A stretch of DNA of 56,510 nt, from the NCBI RefSeq assembly GCF_026241155.1, contig NZ_JAPFGP010000027.1:1-56510 (forward strand), read 5' to 3'. The notes under the pieces are model-generated. The model was not told the origin of the DNA and did not search any database. It worked only from the letters and a program-made list of their open reading frames with translations. Both the position numbers and the translations under genes were made by a program. Position 1 is the stretch's first letter. Every line of letters begins with the position of its first letter. The stretch is from Paucibacter sp. PLA-PC-4. Lineage in GTDB: Bacteria; Pseudomonadota; Gammaproteobacteria; Burkholderiales; Burkholderiaceae_C. Below, in pieces: positions 25,176-32,797 of the stretch.

Positions 25176-25578
25176 GCGCGTCACGCAGCGCCTGCACCTG
25201 CTCGACCAGCACCGGATAGATCTGTTCCGCCTGGGCGGTGTCGAAATCGGCGTGATAGCGCTTGGCGACGCCCGACGATGCCAGCAGCAGATGCCAGGTC
25301 GGCGCGACACTGCGCTCGGCCAGACACTGCTTGGCGCAGGCCAGCGCGCAGCCATCAATGGCAATGATGGGCCTGCCCTCGGCAGCCGCGTCGCGGGCAC
25401 GACGCACCAAGCTGCGCACATTGCCGCCGACACCGGAAATGCAGGACATCTCGGCTTCGCCCTCGCGGTCCAGGCGCAGAGCCAGATAGTTGGCCAGCTG
25501 GGCCGCACTGGAGCAGCCCGAGCAGGAATACACCAGGGGCAGTGGGCGCCTGGCGGGGACGGGTGTGCTGCTTGTCAT
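25135..25578 (-). CDS. DGC-domain putative zinc-binding protein
   Basis: This 147-residue protein has YSCSGCSSAAQLANYLALRLD, MSCISGVGG and the namesake DGC in IAIDGCALACAKQCL. The domain is thought to bind zinc or another metal through conserved Cys residues; the role is unknown. ATG 25578 (MTSSTPVPAR) is the natural start and faces the FNR-like box at 25630. Association with anaerobic genes is common for the family, and the promoter box here supports anaerobic expression. Confidence 0.85.
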   Translation of the reverse strand: MTSSTPVPARRPLPLVYSCSGCSSAAQLANYLALRLDREGEAEMSCISGVGGNVRSLVRRARDAAAEGRPIIAIDGCALACAKQCLAERSVAPTWHLLLASSGVAKRYHADFDTAQAEQIYPVLVEQVQALRDAPIPGRSTSPAGSC

Positions 25579-25629
25579 CCAAACCTTCCGCAGTTTTTGA
25601 TATTGGCGCAGCGAATCCGCGATGCTGTC

Positions 25630-25643
25630 TTGATCCAGAGCAA
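25630..25643. promoter_or_regulatory. FNR/Dnr-type box in a divergent promoter
   Basis: TTGATCCAGAGCAA matches TTGAT-N4-ATCAA with one mismatch. It sits 52 bases before the DGC start (minus strand) and 36 bases before the start of the gene at 25679. The minus-strand distance suits activation of the DGC gene better. Confidence 0.6.
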
Positions 25644-25678
25644 ACCCTCTGGACGCGACAGGCGCGACGCTTGCGCCC

Positions 25679-26086
25679 ATGACAAGCGACACACCCTTCG
25701 AGCTGCTCCTGCGCGGCGCCACCCTCCAGGCCGAGCCCCAGCGACTGCTCTTCGTCTTCACGACGGCCGAACTGCCCGAGGACCCCAGTCCTGAGCAGCG
25801 TGAGCGTTTTGCCAGCGGCCAGGGCGGCACGCTCTCACCACGGGTCTGCGTGGACAAGTCGCCTGCAGAGCTCGGCAGCTTCGAGGCTTTGCGTGCCGAG
25901 TCCGCCAAGGCCGGGCCCCCCTGGCAGGTCGTCTTCATCGCCGCCCTGTCCGGCCAGGGCGGCAAGCCGGCGACCGAGGCCCGCATCGAGCAGGCGCTGC
26001 GCACCATGGTCGAGCGCATCCGCTGCGGCCAGCTTGAGGGGCTGCTGGCACTGGACGTCGAAGGCCGCCCGCTGAGTTTCGGCTGA
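25679..26086 (+). CDS. Conserved small protein of unknown function upstream of nrdD
   Basis: This 135-residue soluble protein has a pattern I recall from Burkholderiales proteins: EPQRLLFVFTTAELPEDPSPEQRERF, then RVCVDKSPAELGSFEAL, WQVVFIAALSGQGG and a C-terminal LLALDVEGRPL. Relatives are, as I remember, sometimes labelled ribonucleotide reductase subunit alpha, but no reductase domain or motif is visible, so I give no function. Its position 115 bases upstream of nrdD and next to an FNR-like box is the only clue to a role. Confidence 0.7.
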   Translation: MTSDTPFELLLRGATLQAEPQRLLFVFTTAELPEDPSPEQRERFASGQGGTLSPRVCVDKSPAELGSFEALRAESAKAGPPWQVVFIAALSGQGGKPATEARIEQALRTMVERIRCGQLEGLLALDVEGRPLSFG

Positions 26087-26095
26087 CCCCCGCCG

Positions 26096-26112
26096 TGGCG
26101 CCTGCGGCGCCA
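26096..26112 (+). other. Hairpin after the small unknown gene
   Basis: TGGCGCC and GGCGCCA form a perfect 7-base stem with a 3-base loop, 10 bases after the stop at 26086. No U-run follows, so it may be a weak or Rho-assisted end of transcription before nrdD. Confidence 0.35.
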
Positions 26113-26126
26113 GGTCGAGTCGGGAG

Positions 26127-26142
26127 TTTGCGTCAGCGCAAA
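26127..26142. promoter_or_regulatory. TTGCG-N4-CGCAA dyad upstream of nrdD
   Basis: TTTGCGTCAGCGCAAA is a perfect 6-4-6 dyad of the same class as the site upstream of the Dnr-type regulator (14498). It is centred 66 bases before the nrdD ATG. Activation at -41.5 would start transcription near 26176. Confidence 0.55.
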
Positions 26143-26200
26143 TCCACATTTAGTGTTTGAAGGATAGGCTGCACACCATAGCTAGTGTTCAGAACCATCC

Positions 26201-28261
26201 ATGTCAAACAACCATGCAAGCCTTCCCGCCCAGGTTCTCAAGCGCGATGGGCGCCACGCGGCCTTCGACGCCCAGAAGATCGCGCTGGCACTGCAACGCG
26301 CCGGCATTGCCAGCGGCGAGTACGGCGCCGACGAACAGGCCTTGTTGTGCGCCAGCGTGCTGAAGGTGCTGGCGCACCGCTTCCACGGTCAGGCACCCGG
26401 CGTCGAGCAGATCCAGGACATCGTCGAGCAGACCTTGATCGCGTCCAATCATCTGAAGACCGCGCGCGCCTACATCGTCTACCGCGAGCAGCATGCGCGG
26501 CTGCGTGAGGATCGCAAGACCCTGGTGGATGTCGAGCGCTCGATCAACGAGTACCTGAACCGCGACGACTGGCGCGTCAACGCCAATGCCAACCAGGGCT
26601 ATTCGCTGGGCGGCCTGATCCTCAATGTGTCCGGCAAGATGACGGCCAACTACTGGCTCTCGCATGTCTATGCACCCGAGATCGGCCGGGCCCATCGAGA
26701 CGGCGACCTGCACATCCACGATCTCGACATGCTCAGCGGCTACTGCGCCGGCTGGTCGCTTCGCACGCTCTTGCACGAAGGCCTGAACGGCGTGCCGGGC
26801 AAGGTCGAGGCCGGCCCTCCCAAACACATGAGCTCGGCGGTCGGCCAGATCGTCAATTTCCTCGGCACCTTGCAGAACGAGTGGGCCGGTGCGCAGGCCT
26901 TCTCTTCCTTCGATACCTATATGGCGCCCTTTGTGCGTGCCGATCGCATGAGCTACGCCGAGGTGCGCCAGTGCATCCAGGAGCTGGTCTACAACCTCAA
27001 CGTGCCCTCGCGCTGGGGCACGCAGACGCCCTTCACCAACCTGACCTTCGACTGGAGCTGCCCAGCGGACCTGCGCGAGCAGGTGCCGGTGATTGCCGGC
27101 CGGGAGATGCCGTTTTCCTACGGCGATCTGCAGCTCGAGATGGACATGATCAACCACGCTTACATCGACGTAATGACGGCCGGCGATGCCAAAGGCCGGG
27201 TCTTCACCTTCCCGATTCCGACCTACAACATCACACCCGATTTCCCCTGGGAATCCGAGAACGCCGCCGCACTGTTCGAGATGACGGCCAAGTACGGTCT
27301 GCCCTACTTCCAGAACTTCGTGAACTCGGAGCTGGAGCCGAATATGGTGCGCTCGATGTGCTGCCGGCTGCAGCTGGACCTGCGCGAGCTGCTCAAGCGA
27401 GGCAACGGTCTGTTCGGCAGCGCCGAACAGACCGGCAGCATCGGTGTGGTCACGATCAATTGTGCGCGCCTGGGCCATCTGCACTGCGGCGACGAGGCCG
27501 GCCTGCTGGCTGCGCTGGACCGGCTTCTTGAGTTCGGCAGGCAGAGCCTGGAACTCAAGCGCGAGCTGATCCAGCGCCTGATGGACCAGGGCCTGTTTCC
27601 CTACAGCAAGCGCTATCTGGGCACCTTGCGCAACCATTTCTCGACCCTGGGCGTCAACGGCCTCAACGAGATGATCCGCAACTTCAGCGCCGACGACTAC
27701 GACATCACCGACGCGCGCGGCCATGCGCTGGCGCTGCGCCTGCTCGACCATGTGCGCGCCCGCATCGTCGAGTTCCAGGAAGAAACCGGCCACCTCTACA
27801 ACCTGGAGGCGACGCCGGCCGAGGGCACGACCTACCGCTTCGCCCGCGAGGACCGCAAACGCTGGCCAGAGATCCTGCAGGCCGGCAGCGCAGACCGTCC
27901 CTACTACACCAACTCCTCGCAGCTGCCGGTCGGCTTCACCGACGACCCCTTCGAGGCGCTGGAACGCCAGGAGGCGCTGCAGGCCAAGTACACCGGCGGC
28001 ACCGTGCTGCATCTCTACATGGGTGAGCGCGTCTCGAGTGGCGCTGCGTGCCGCGAGCTGGTGCGGCGCGCGCTGAGCCGCTTCCGCCTGCCCTACATCA
28101 CGGTCACGCCGACCTTCTCGATCTGCCCGAGCCATGGTTATCTGGCCGGAGAACACCCTTTCTGCCCCGCTTGCGATGAAGAGCGGCTCGAACAGAAGCG
28201 CCGCCGGGGCGCAGCCAACGATTCCATCCCCTGTTCAACCACCAAGGAGACTCTGCAATGA
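26201..28261 (+). CDS. nrdD: Anaerobic (class III) ribonucleotide reductase large chain NrdD, lacking its glycyl-radical tail
   Basis: This 686-residue protein reduces ribonucleoside triphosphates under anoxia. An N-terminal ATP-cone (about 10-95, VLKRDGRHAAFDAQKIALAL) precedes the barrel with HIHDLDMLSGYCAGWSL, AFSSFDTYMAPFV, PIPTYNI and the SMCCRLQLD Cys motif. The chain ends after a Cys-rich zinc-site-like part (Cys642, Cys655, Cys658). The expected RVxGY glycyl-radical segment is not in this chain. It is encoded by the next ORF, whose ATG overlaps this stop (ATGA 28258-28261). A frameshift is possible, but the next ORF has its own strong ribosome site. Confidence 0.93.
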   Translation: MSNNHASLPAQVLKRDGRHAAFDAQKIALALQRAGIASGEYGADEQALLCASVLKVLAHRFHGQAPGVEQIQDIVEQTLIASNHLKTARAYIVYREQHARLREDRKTLVDVERSINEYLNRDDWRVNANANQGYSLGGLILNVSGKMTANYWLSHVYAPEIGRAHRDGDLHIHDLDMLSGYCAGWSLRTLLHEGLNGVPGKVEAGPPKHMSSAVGQIVNFLGTLQNEWAGAQAFSSFDTYMAPFVRADRMSYAEVRQCIQELVYNLNVPSRWGTQTPFTNLTFDWSCPADLREQVPVIAGREMPFSYGDLQLEMDMINHAYIDVMTAGDAKGRVFTFPIPTYNITPDFPWESENAAALFEMTAKYGLPYFQNFVNSELEPNMVRSMCCRLQLDLRELLKRGNGLFGSAEQTGSIGVVTINCARLGHLHCGDEAGLLAALDRLLEFGRQSLELKRELIQRLMDQGLFPYSKRYLGTLRNHFSTLGVNGLNEMIRNFSADDYDITDARGHALALRLLDHVRARIVEFQEETGHLYNLEATPAEGTTYRFAREDRKRWPEILQAGSADRPYYTNSSQLPVGFTDDPFEALERQEALQAKYTGGTVLHLYMGERVSSGAACRELVRRALSRFRLPYITVTPTFSICPSHGYLAGEHPFCPACDEERLEQKRRRGAANDSIPCSTTKETLQ

Positions 28262-28443
28262 TCCACCCTGTCCCGATGACCGAAACAGCCATCGCGCTGC
28301 GCGACGATGAGCGTCAACCCTGCGAAGTCTGGACGCGCGTGATGGGCTACCACCGGCCGGTCTCGAGTTTCAACACCGGCAAGCAGGGCGAGCACCAGGA
28401 GCGCCGCTTCTTCGCCGAGCCCGGTCTGCGCCGGGCCGCGTGA
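28258..28443 (+). CDS. Separate 61-residue glycyl-radical subunit of class III ribonucleotide reductase
   Basis: The 61-residue product carries the C-terminal NrdD motif CEVWTRVMGYHRPVSSFNTG and then KQGEHQERRFF, with the predicted radical Gly at position 30 (RVMGY). A full AAGGAG (28244-28249) lies 8 bases before the ATG, so it is built to start independently. It overlaps nrdD by ATGA and nrdG by GTGA. The reading is that NrdG forms the radical on this small protein, which docks into the NrdD barrel. An N-terminal Cys22 might complete the zinc site of the large chain. I cannot exclude a frameshift, but the linker is about twice the length I would expect for a broken fused gene. Confidence 0.85.
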   Translation: MIHPVPMTETAIALRDDERQPCEVWTRVMGYHRPVSSFNTGKQGEHQERRFFAEPGLRRAA

Positions 28444-29129
28444 GCCTCCACCTGAGCACAGCCGCCGCCACCTTGCGGGTCGGCGGCCTGACGCCGCTGA
28501 CCACGATCGACTTTCCGGGCCGGCTCGCGGCGGTGGTGTTTCTGCAGGGCTGCCCCTGGCGCTGCAGCTATTGCCACAACCCGGGTCTGCTGCCTGCCGA
28601 TGCGCCGACGGCGCAATCATGGGAGACCGTGATGGCCTTTCTGCAGCGCCGCCGCGGCCTGCTCGACGGCGTGGTGTTCTCAGGCGGCGAACCAACCCTG
28701 CAGGCCGCCCTGCCTGCGGCCATCGCCGAGGTTCGTGCGCTCGGCTTCGCGGTCGGCCTGCACAGCGCCGGCGCCTACCCTGGGCGGCTGGCCGCCGTGC
28801 TGCCGCTGATCGACTGGCTGGGCCTCGACATCAAGGCGCCGCTGGACAAGATCGATGCGATCAGCGGCGTGCCCGGCAGCGGCGCCAAGGTCCAGGCGGC
28901 GCTACAACTGGTCCTCAGCAGCGGCGTGGCCTATGAGTGCCGCACCACTTGGCACCCGAGTTTGTACCCTCTGCACGAGCTGCTGCAACTGGCCCGCAAG
29001 CTGGAAGCGCTCGGCGTTCGCCATTGGGCAGTGCAGCGCGCGAGCATCAATGGAGTGCCCGCCACGTCGCTGACATCCGAGGAGGTCTGCGACATCACCA
29101 CATTGTTCGAGAGCTTCTGTCAGCGTTAG
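28440..29129 (+). CDS. nrdG: Anaerobic ribonucleotide reductase activating enzyme NrdG (radical SAM)
   Basis: This 229-residue radical SAM protein has the CxxxCxxC motif in CPWRCSYC and the SAM-binding GGEPTL. It uses SAM to form the glycyl radical on the NrdD system. The start is GTG 28440, overlapping the small subunit stop as GTGA; a later start would remove the conserved VGGLTPLTTIDFPGRL segment. nrdD, the small subunit and nrdG are thus three coupled cistrons. Confidence 0.93.
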   Translation: MSLHLSTAAATLRVGGLTPLTTIDFPGRLAAVVFLQGCPWRCSYCHNPGLLPADAPTAQSWETVMAFLQRRRGLLDGVVFSGGEPTLQAALPAAIAEVRALGFAVGLHSAGAYPGRLAAVLPLIDWLGLDIKAPLDKIDAISGVPGSGAKVQAALQLVLSSGVAYECRTTWHPSLYPLHELLQLARKLEALGVRHWAVQRASINGVPATSLTSEEVCDITTLFESFCQR

Positions 29130-29251
29130 ACCGGCTCCTGGTTTGACGTGCCGCTGCAAGGCCTCAATCGTCAACGATTGCTGTCGATCAAAGTCAACCG
29201 CAATGTGGCGATTCAGCGTGTCCGGTGTGCTCAAACGAGGCAATCCGTCCG

Positions 29252-29270
29252 GATAATAACAATTCTTATT
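29252..29270. promoter_or_regulatory. Fur-box-like site, copy 1
   Basis: GATAATAACAATTCTTATT matches the 19-base Fur consensus at about 14 positions. It lies 164 bases upstream of feoA copy 1 and in the same relative place as the site at 38261 in copy 2, so iron-repressed expression of the feo genes is likely. Confidence 0.55.
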
Positions 29271-29344
29271 ACGCCAAGGCCACAGACCAGCCACCGCCAG
29301 TTTTCACGCACGGGCCCAGGCGTTTCCTTCATCTTTGCCAGGGT

Positions 29345-29413
29345 CTGTACGTGTTGGAACTCTACTACCGTGAACGGTTGAAGCTCGGCTGGATGGCCGA
29401 ACCGGGGAACTGA
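29345..29413 (+). pseudogene. Collapsed remnant of a fecI-exbD fusion
   Basis: The codons just before feoA read LYVLELYYRER then LKLGWMAEPGN and stop. In copy 2 the corresponding ends are LHVLELDHRKL at the start of the sigma-factor part and LFKLGFVTEPRN at the end of the ExbD part, with about 450 bases between. Copy 1 therefore keeps only the two ends, joined in frame. No function is expected for the peptide itself. Confidence 0.65.
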
Positions 29414-29415
29414 AG

Positions 29416-29706
29416 ATGCGCAGCACCCGCACCCCAATCACACTGGACACGCTGGATCTGCATCGGCCCATGCGCGTGGTCAGCTTAAGTACGCCGGCAG
29501 GCGCACCGGAGTGGCCCGTAAGACTGGAAGAGATTGGCTTCTGGCCCGGCGAGCTGGTGAGCGTGTTGGCGCGCGGCTTGCCCGGCAACGACCCACTGGT
29601 GGTGCGCGTGGGCGATTCCACTTTCGCGCTGCGATGTGAGGAGGCTGCCTGCGTGACGGTTGAAACCGTCAACCCAAGCGCCAAGGAAGGCAAGAACCAT
29701 GCATGA
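29416..29706 (+). CDS. feoA: Ferrous iron transport protein A, copy 1
   Basis: This 96-residue protein has an SH3-like FeoA core (LEEIGFWPGELVSVLARG, DPLVVRVGDSTFALRCEEAACV). FeoA is a small cytoplasmic partner that supports GTP-driven Fe(II) uptake by FeoB. The ATG follows the remnant stop by 2 bases; feoB starts 8 bases inside its end. It carries an N-terminal extension of about 15 residues relative to compact FeoA proteins. Confidence 0.92.
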   Translation: MRSTRTPITLDTLDLHRPMRVVSLSTPAGAPEWPVRLEEIGFWPGELVSVLARGLPGNDPLVVRVGDSTFALRCEEAACVTVETVNPSAKEGKNHA

Positions 29707-31588
29707 AGCCACCGTTCACCTGTACGCTGCGGGTCGGCTGCTGGCGCTGGTGGGCAACCCCAACTGCGGTAAGACAGCGCTGTTCAACCGCCTCACGGGA
29801 AGCCATCAGAAGGTAGCGAACTACGCCGGCGTCACCGTGGAGCGCAAGGAGGGCCGCCTGACAAGTGCCGCTGGGCGCGCGCTGCGACTCCTGGACTTGC
29901 CGGGCGTCTACAGCCTCAATCCGCGCTCGCCCGATGAGACTGTCACCGTGGGGGTGTTGCGCGGCCAGGCTGTTGCCGAGAAGCGGCCCGACCTGGTGAT
30001 CTGTGTGGTCGATGCCACCAACCTTCGTCGCAACTTGCGTCTGGTGCTGGCCGTCAAACGCATGGGCCTGCCCTGCGTGGTGGCGCTCAACATGGCTGAT
30101 CTGGCTGAGCAGCAGGGGCTGCGGATTGACACTGACGCGCTGGCGCTCGAACTGGGCGTACCCGTGGTTCGAACGGTCGCTGTCCATGGCGAAGGGGCTG
30201 AAGGCTTGCGCGCCCTGCTGGATCAGCCCTCGGTCTGGCAAACAGTCTCGCTCGATGCTCAGCCTGCAAGCAGCGCGCCTCTGGAACACGATGCCAGGGG
30301 CGATCACGAAGCAGTGCGAGGCGTCTTGCAACGGCTCGGTCTTGCCAGCGCGGTGCCCAATACCACCAGTGACCGGATGGATCGGGTCCTGCTTCACCCG
30401 GTGATGGGGCCGGTCATCCTGGCCTCCCTGCTCTTCTTGGTGTTTCAGGCGGTGTTTGCTTGGGCCGAGCTACCGATGGGCTGGATCGAAGCCGCAACGG
30501 CCTGGGCTGGTGAGCAAGTGTCGACCTTGCTGCCAGAGACATGGCTGCGCAGCCTGCTGGTGGGCGGGGTGATTTCGGGCGCTGGCGGCGTGATGGTGTT
30601 CCTGCCGCAAATCATCATCCTGTTCTTCTTCATCCTGGTGCTGGAAGAATCAGGCTATCTGCCGCGCGCGGCTTTCTTGCTCGACCGGCTGATGGGCAGT
30701 GTGGGGCTGTCTGGCCGCTCGTTCATTCCCCTGCTCTCGAGCTTTGCCTGTGCTATCCCGGGCATCATGGCTGCTCGTACCGTCGCCAACCCCAGGGATA
30801 GACTGGTGACGATCCTGATCGCGCCACTGATGACCTGCTCGGCGCGGCTGCCGGTGTATGCGCTACTGATCGGTGCCTTTGTGCCGCAACGCGAGGTGCT
30901 GGGTGGCCTGGAACTGCAAGGGCTGGTGCTGTTTGCGCTCTACCTTGCCGGCATCATGGTCGCTCTGGCCGTGGCCTGGGTGCTCAAGCGCCTGACGGCG
31001 GGTGGACAGACGCGTACCCTGATGATGGAGTTGCCGCGCTACCACTGGCCCACCGCGCGCAATGTGCTCATTGGCCTGTGGCAAAGGGTGAAGATCTTCC
31101 TGCGCCGCGTCGGCGGGATCATCCTTTGGCTCTCGGTCTTGCTGTGGTTGCTTGCCAGTTTTCCGGCGCCACCGGCGGGGGCCACAGGCCCTGCCATTGA
31201 ATACAGCTTGGCCGGCACGCTGGGGCGGGCACTGGCGGTGGTGTTCGAGCCTATCGGTTTCAATTGGCAGATCAGCATCTCGCTGGTGCCAGGGTTTGCA
31301 GCGCGCGAGGTGGCTGTCAGCGCCCTGGGCACCGTCTATGCACTGTCTGCGGTCAGCGATGACACGGCCGGCGCGCTCACGCCGCTGATCGCGCAAGGTT
31401 GGAGCCTGGCCACCGCCTTCTCCCTGCTGGCCTGGTATGTGTTTGCACCGATGTGCCTGGCCACATTGGCCACCATCCGGCGAGAGGCCGGCGCACGCTG
31501 GGCATGGATGGCGGCCGGCTATCTGTTCACGCTCGCATACGCAGCCTCTTTCATGACATATCGGGTCACGTTGTGGGCGATGGGCTGA
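29699..31588 (+). CDS. feoB: Ferrous iron transporter FeoB, copy 1
   Basis: This 629-residue protein has an N-terminal GTPase with GNPNCGKT (19-26), DLPG and NMAD, then membrane segments with two gate regions: FIPLLSSFACAIPGIMAARTV and the APLMTCSARLPVYALLIG segment. It moves Fe(II) across the inner membrane. It is shorter than E. coli FeoB (about 770 residues), as in many proteobacteria. I count about 36 substitutions against copy 2, many near the N-terminus and in the linker before the first helix. No feoC is present. Confidence 0.96.
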   Translation: MHEATVHLYAAGRLLALVGNPNCGKTALFNRLTGSHQKVANYAGVTVERKEGRLTSAAGRALRLLDLPGVYSLNPRSPDETVTVGVLRGQAVAEKRPDLVICVVDATNLRRNLRLVLAVKRMGLPCVVALNMADLAEQQGLRIDTDALALELGVPVVRTVAVHGEGAEGLRALLDQPSVWQTVSLDAQPASSAPLEHDARGDHEAVRGVLQRLGLASAVPNTTSDRMDRVLLHPVMGPVILASLLFLVFQAVFAWAELPMGWIEAATAWAGEQVSTLLPETWLRSLLVGGVISGAGGVMVFLPQIIILFFFILVLEESGYLPRAAFLLDRLMGSVGLSGRSFIPLLSSFACAIPGIMAARTVANPRDRLVTILIAPLMTCSARLPVYALLIGAFVPQREVLGGLELQGLVLFALYLAGIMVALAVAWVLKRLTAGGQTRTLMMELPRYHWPTARNVLIGLWQRVKIFLRRVGGIILWLSVLLWLLASFPAPPAGATGPAIEYSLAGTLGRALAVVFEPIGFNWQISISLVPGFAAREVAVSALGTVYALSAVSDDTAGALTPLIAQGWSLATAFSLLAWYVFAPMCLATLATIRREAGARWAWMAAGYLFTLAYAASFMTYRVTLWAMG

Positions 31589-31637
31589 AATCAGTTCTGG
31601 GGATGCAAGCTGACTCACCCGCCTGCGCTCTGAACAC

Positions 31638-32205
31638 TCAGGCAACGGTCGGTGCTGGCCCCTGGATCGGGATCCAAACGCGGAATAGCGTGCCAACGCC
31701 GAGTGATGATTCCACTTCGATACGTCCACCGTGCTTCTGGACAATGGAGAACGACAGTGACAGGCCCAGTCCCGTACCCATGCCTACTGGCTTGGTGGTG
31801 AAGAAGGGTTCGAAGATGCGGCGCTGAACATCCTCGCTCATGCCCGCACCGGTATCGCGAACCTCGACGCTCACCCATTCTCCCTGAGTCGATGTGCTCA
31901 ATGTGATTTCGCCCCGTTCCGGGATGGCGTGCGCGGCGTTGATGATCAGGTTCATGAACACCTGATTGAGTTGGGCTGCGATGCAGCGCACGGCGGGGAT
32001 TCTCCCGTAAACCTTCTTGACATCAGCTTTGTACCTGACCTCGTTCATCACGACATTGAGTGTCGAATCGAGCCCCGCGTTCAGGTCTGCTTCCTGCCAT
32101 TCAGCCTGGTCAACGCTAGAGAAGTCCTTGAGGTCTTGGACTATCTTCTTGACCCAAAGCAAGCCGTCTTCGCTTTCGTCCAGAAGTTGAGGCAGATCGC
32201 CATCT
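31638..32205 (-). pseudogene. Truncated sensor histidine kinase, C-terminal catalytic part only
   Basis: From about DGDLPQLLDESEDGLLWV onward the frame encodes the end of a dimerisation helix and a complete HATPase domain with N (LNQVFMNLIINAAHAI), G1 (VRDTGAGM), F (FEPFFTTK) and G2 (GTGLGLSLS) boxes. The sensing part and phospho-His region are missing. The break coincides with an IS3-type transposase remnant on the other strand, and the first residues of the open frame are only antisense of that remnant. It is probably a dead gene. Confidence 0.82.
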
Positions 32206-32330
32206 GGCGCCAGGACTACAACGAGGTGCGGCCGCATAGCAGCCTGAGACGGATACCGCCGGCGGCGTTTGCTCAGCGCCACCGGACTAAGAACCAGCCG
32301 CCACCGGCTTCAAGCAACGAGATCAAGTAA
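32205..32330 (+). mobile_element. IS3-family transposase C-terminal remnant 1
   Basis: WRQDYNEVRPHSSLRRIPPA and the following residues match the C-terminus of IS3-type OrfB transposases (the YNxxRPHSSL motif), ending at a TAA at 32328. Only about 41 codons remain. A matching but more decayed piece in the same orientation lies at 43546. The upstream part of the IS is missing. Confidence 0.8.
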
Positions 32331-32405
32331 TCTTCAACCCGGACTTCCGCCTGGTTGGTACGGCGGGAGGGGGCAGGTCAGATCTATCGCCGAGCAGACG
32401 TGCTC

Positions 32406-32552
32406 ATGAGAATCGAGGTCCTCGGTGCCAATGCCTGCACGACGAGCACCTGGACAGCCTACCTCAGCGATCCCGCTTCGCCTCACTATCGCGAGTTGAG
32501 CGCCGAGCTGTTGAGCCATGCCGAGGCCCAGTTTGCAGCGGCAGTACGCTGA
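32406..32552 (+). CDS. Possible small hypothetical protein or gene fragment
   Basis: A 48-codon frame from ATG 32406 (MRIEVLGANACTTSTWTAYL) lies between the IS remnant and the GGDEF gene. No family is recognised and no clear ribosome site is seen. It may be the tail of a gene lost to rearrangement. It is listed only because the 467 bases between 32331 and 32797 hold nothing better. Confidence 0.2.
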   Translation: MRIEVLGANACTTSTWTAYLSDPASPHYRELSAELLSHAEAQFAAAVR

Positions 32553-32731
32553 GTCCTTCAGTCTCGGACCTTCTGATTTTCAGCGGCGCCGGGCCGCCAG
32601 CGTTCGTCTGCGACGTACCCCGCGCTCCTGATCGGCGCGATCAGCGCCTTTGGGTCAGTTGACCGGCATTCCATGTCAAGGCGCAGACCGTGAATTGCTG
32701 GCCGGCCACCTCGACCTGGAGGAGAATGCGC

Positions 32732-32760
32732 AGCAACCGCCGCGTTGGGGCGGTTGCTGG
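32732..32760. other. Stem-loop upstream of the GGDEF gene
   Basis: CAGCAACCGCC and GGCGGTTGCTG form a perfect 11-base stem with a 7-base loop, ending 37 bases before the start at 32798. Only a short, broken T-run follows. It could be a leftover terminator of a lost upstream gene or a leader structure. Confidence 0.4.
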
Positions 32761-32797
32761 CTTTGTATCAGCCAAGCCTAAAAGAACGGAGCCTTTC

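Larger units (their letters stand above)
29137..31616 (+). repeat. Copy 1 of a direct duplication carrying feoA-feoB
   Basis: Homology with 38145-41100 starts at CCTGGTTTGACGTGCCGCTG (CCTAGTTTGACGGGCCGCTG in copy 2) and ends shortly after the feoB stop, at GCTGACTCACCCG in both. Coding parts are about 94% identical at protein level; the leader is more diverged. Copy 1 lacks about 450 bases present in copy 2, between the sigma-factor start and the ExbD tail. Boundaries are by eye and accurate to about 10 bases. Confidence 0.85.

Noticed and set aside
28200-28262. Sequencing frameshift as the cause of the split nrdD
   Set aside because: It is not fully excluded, but the second ORF has a full ribosome-binding site, an ATGA overlap and a longer than normal linker, all expected for a real separate gene.
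32732-32797. Cyclic di-GMP riboswitch upstream of the GGDEF gene
   Set aside because: Only a simple hairpin is present; the conserved riboswitch core and tetraloop-receptor pattern are not seen.
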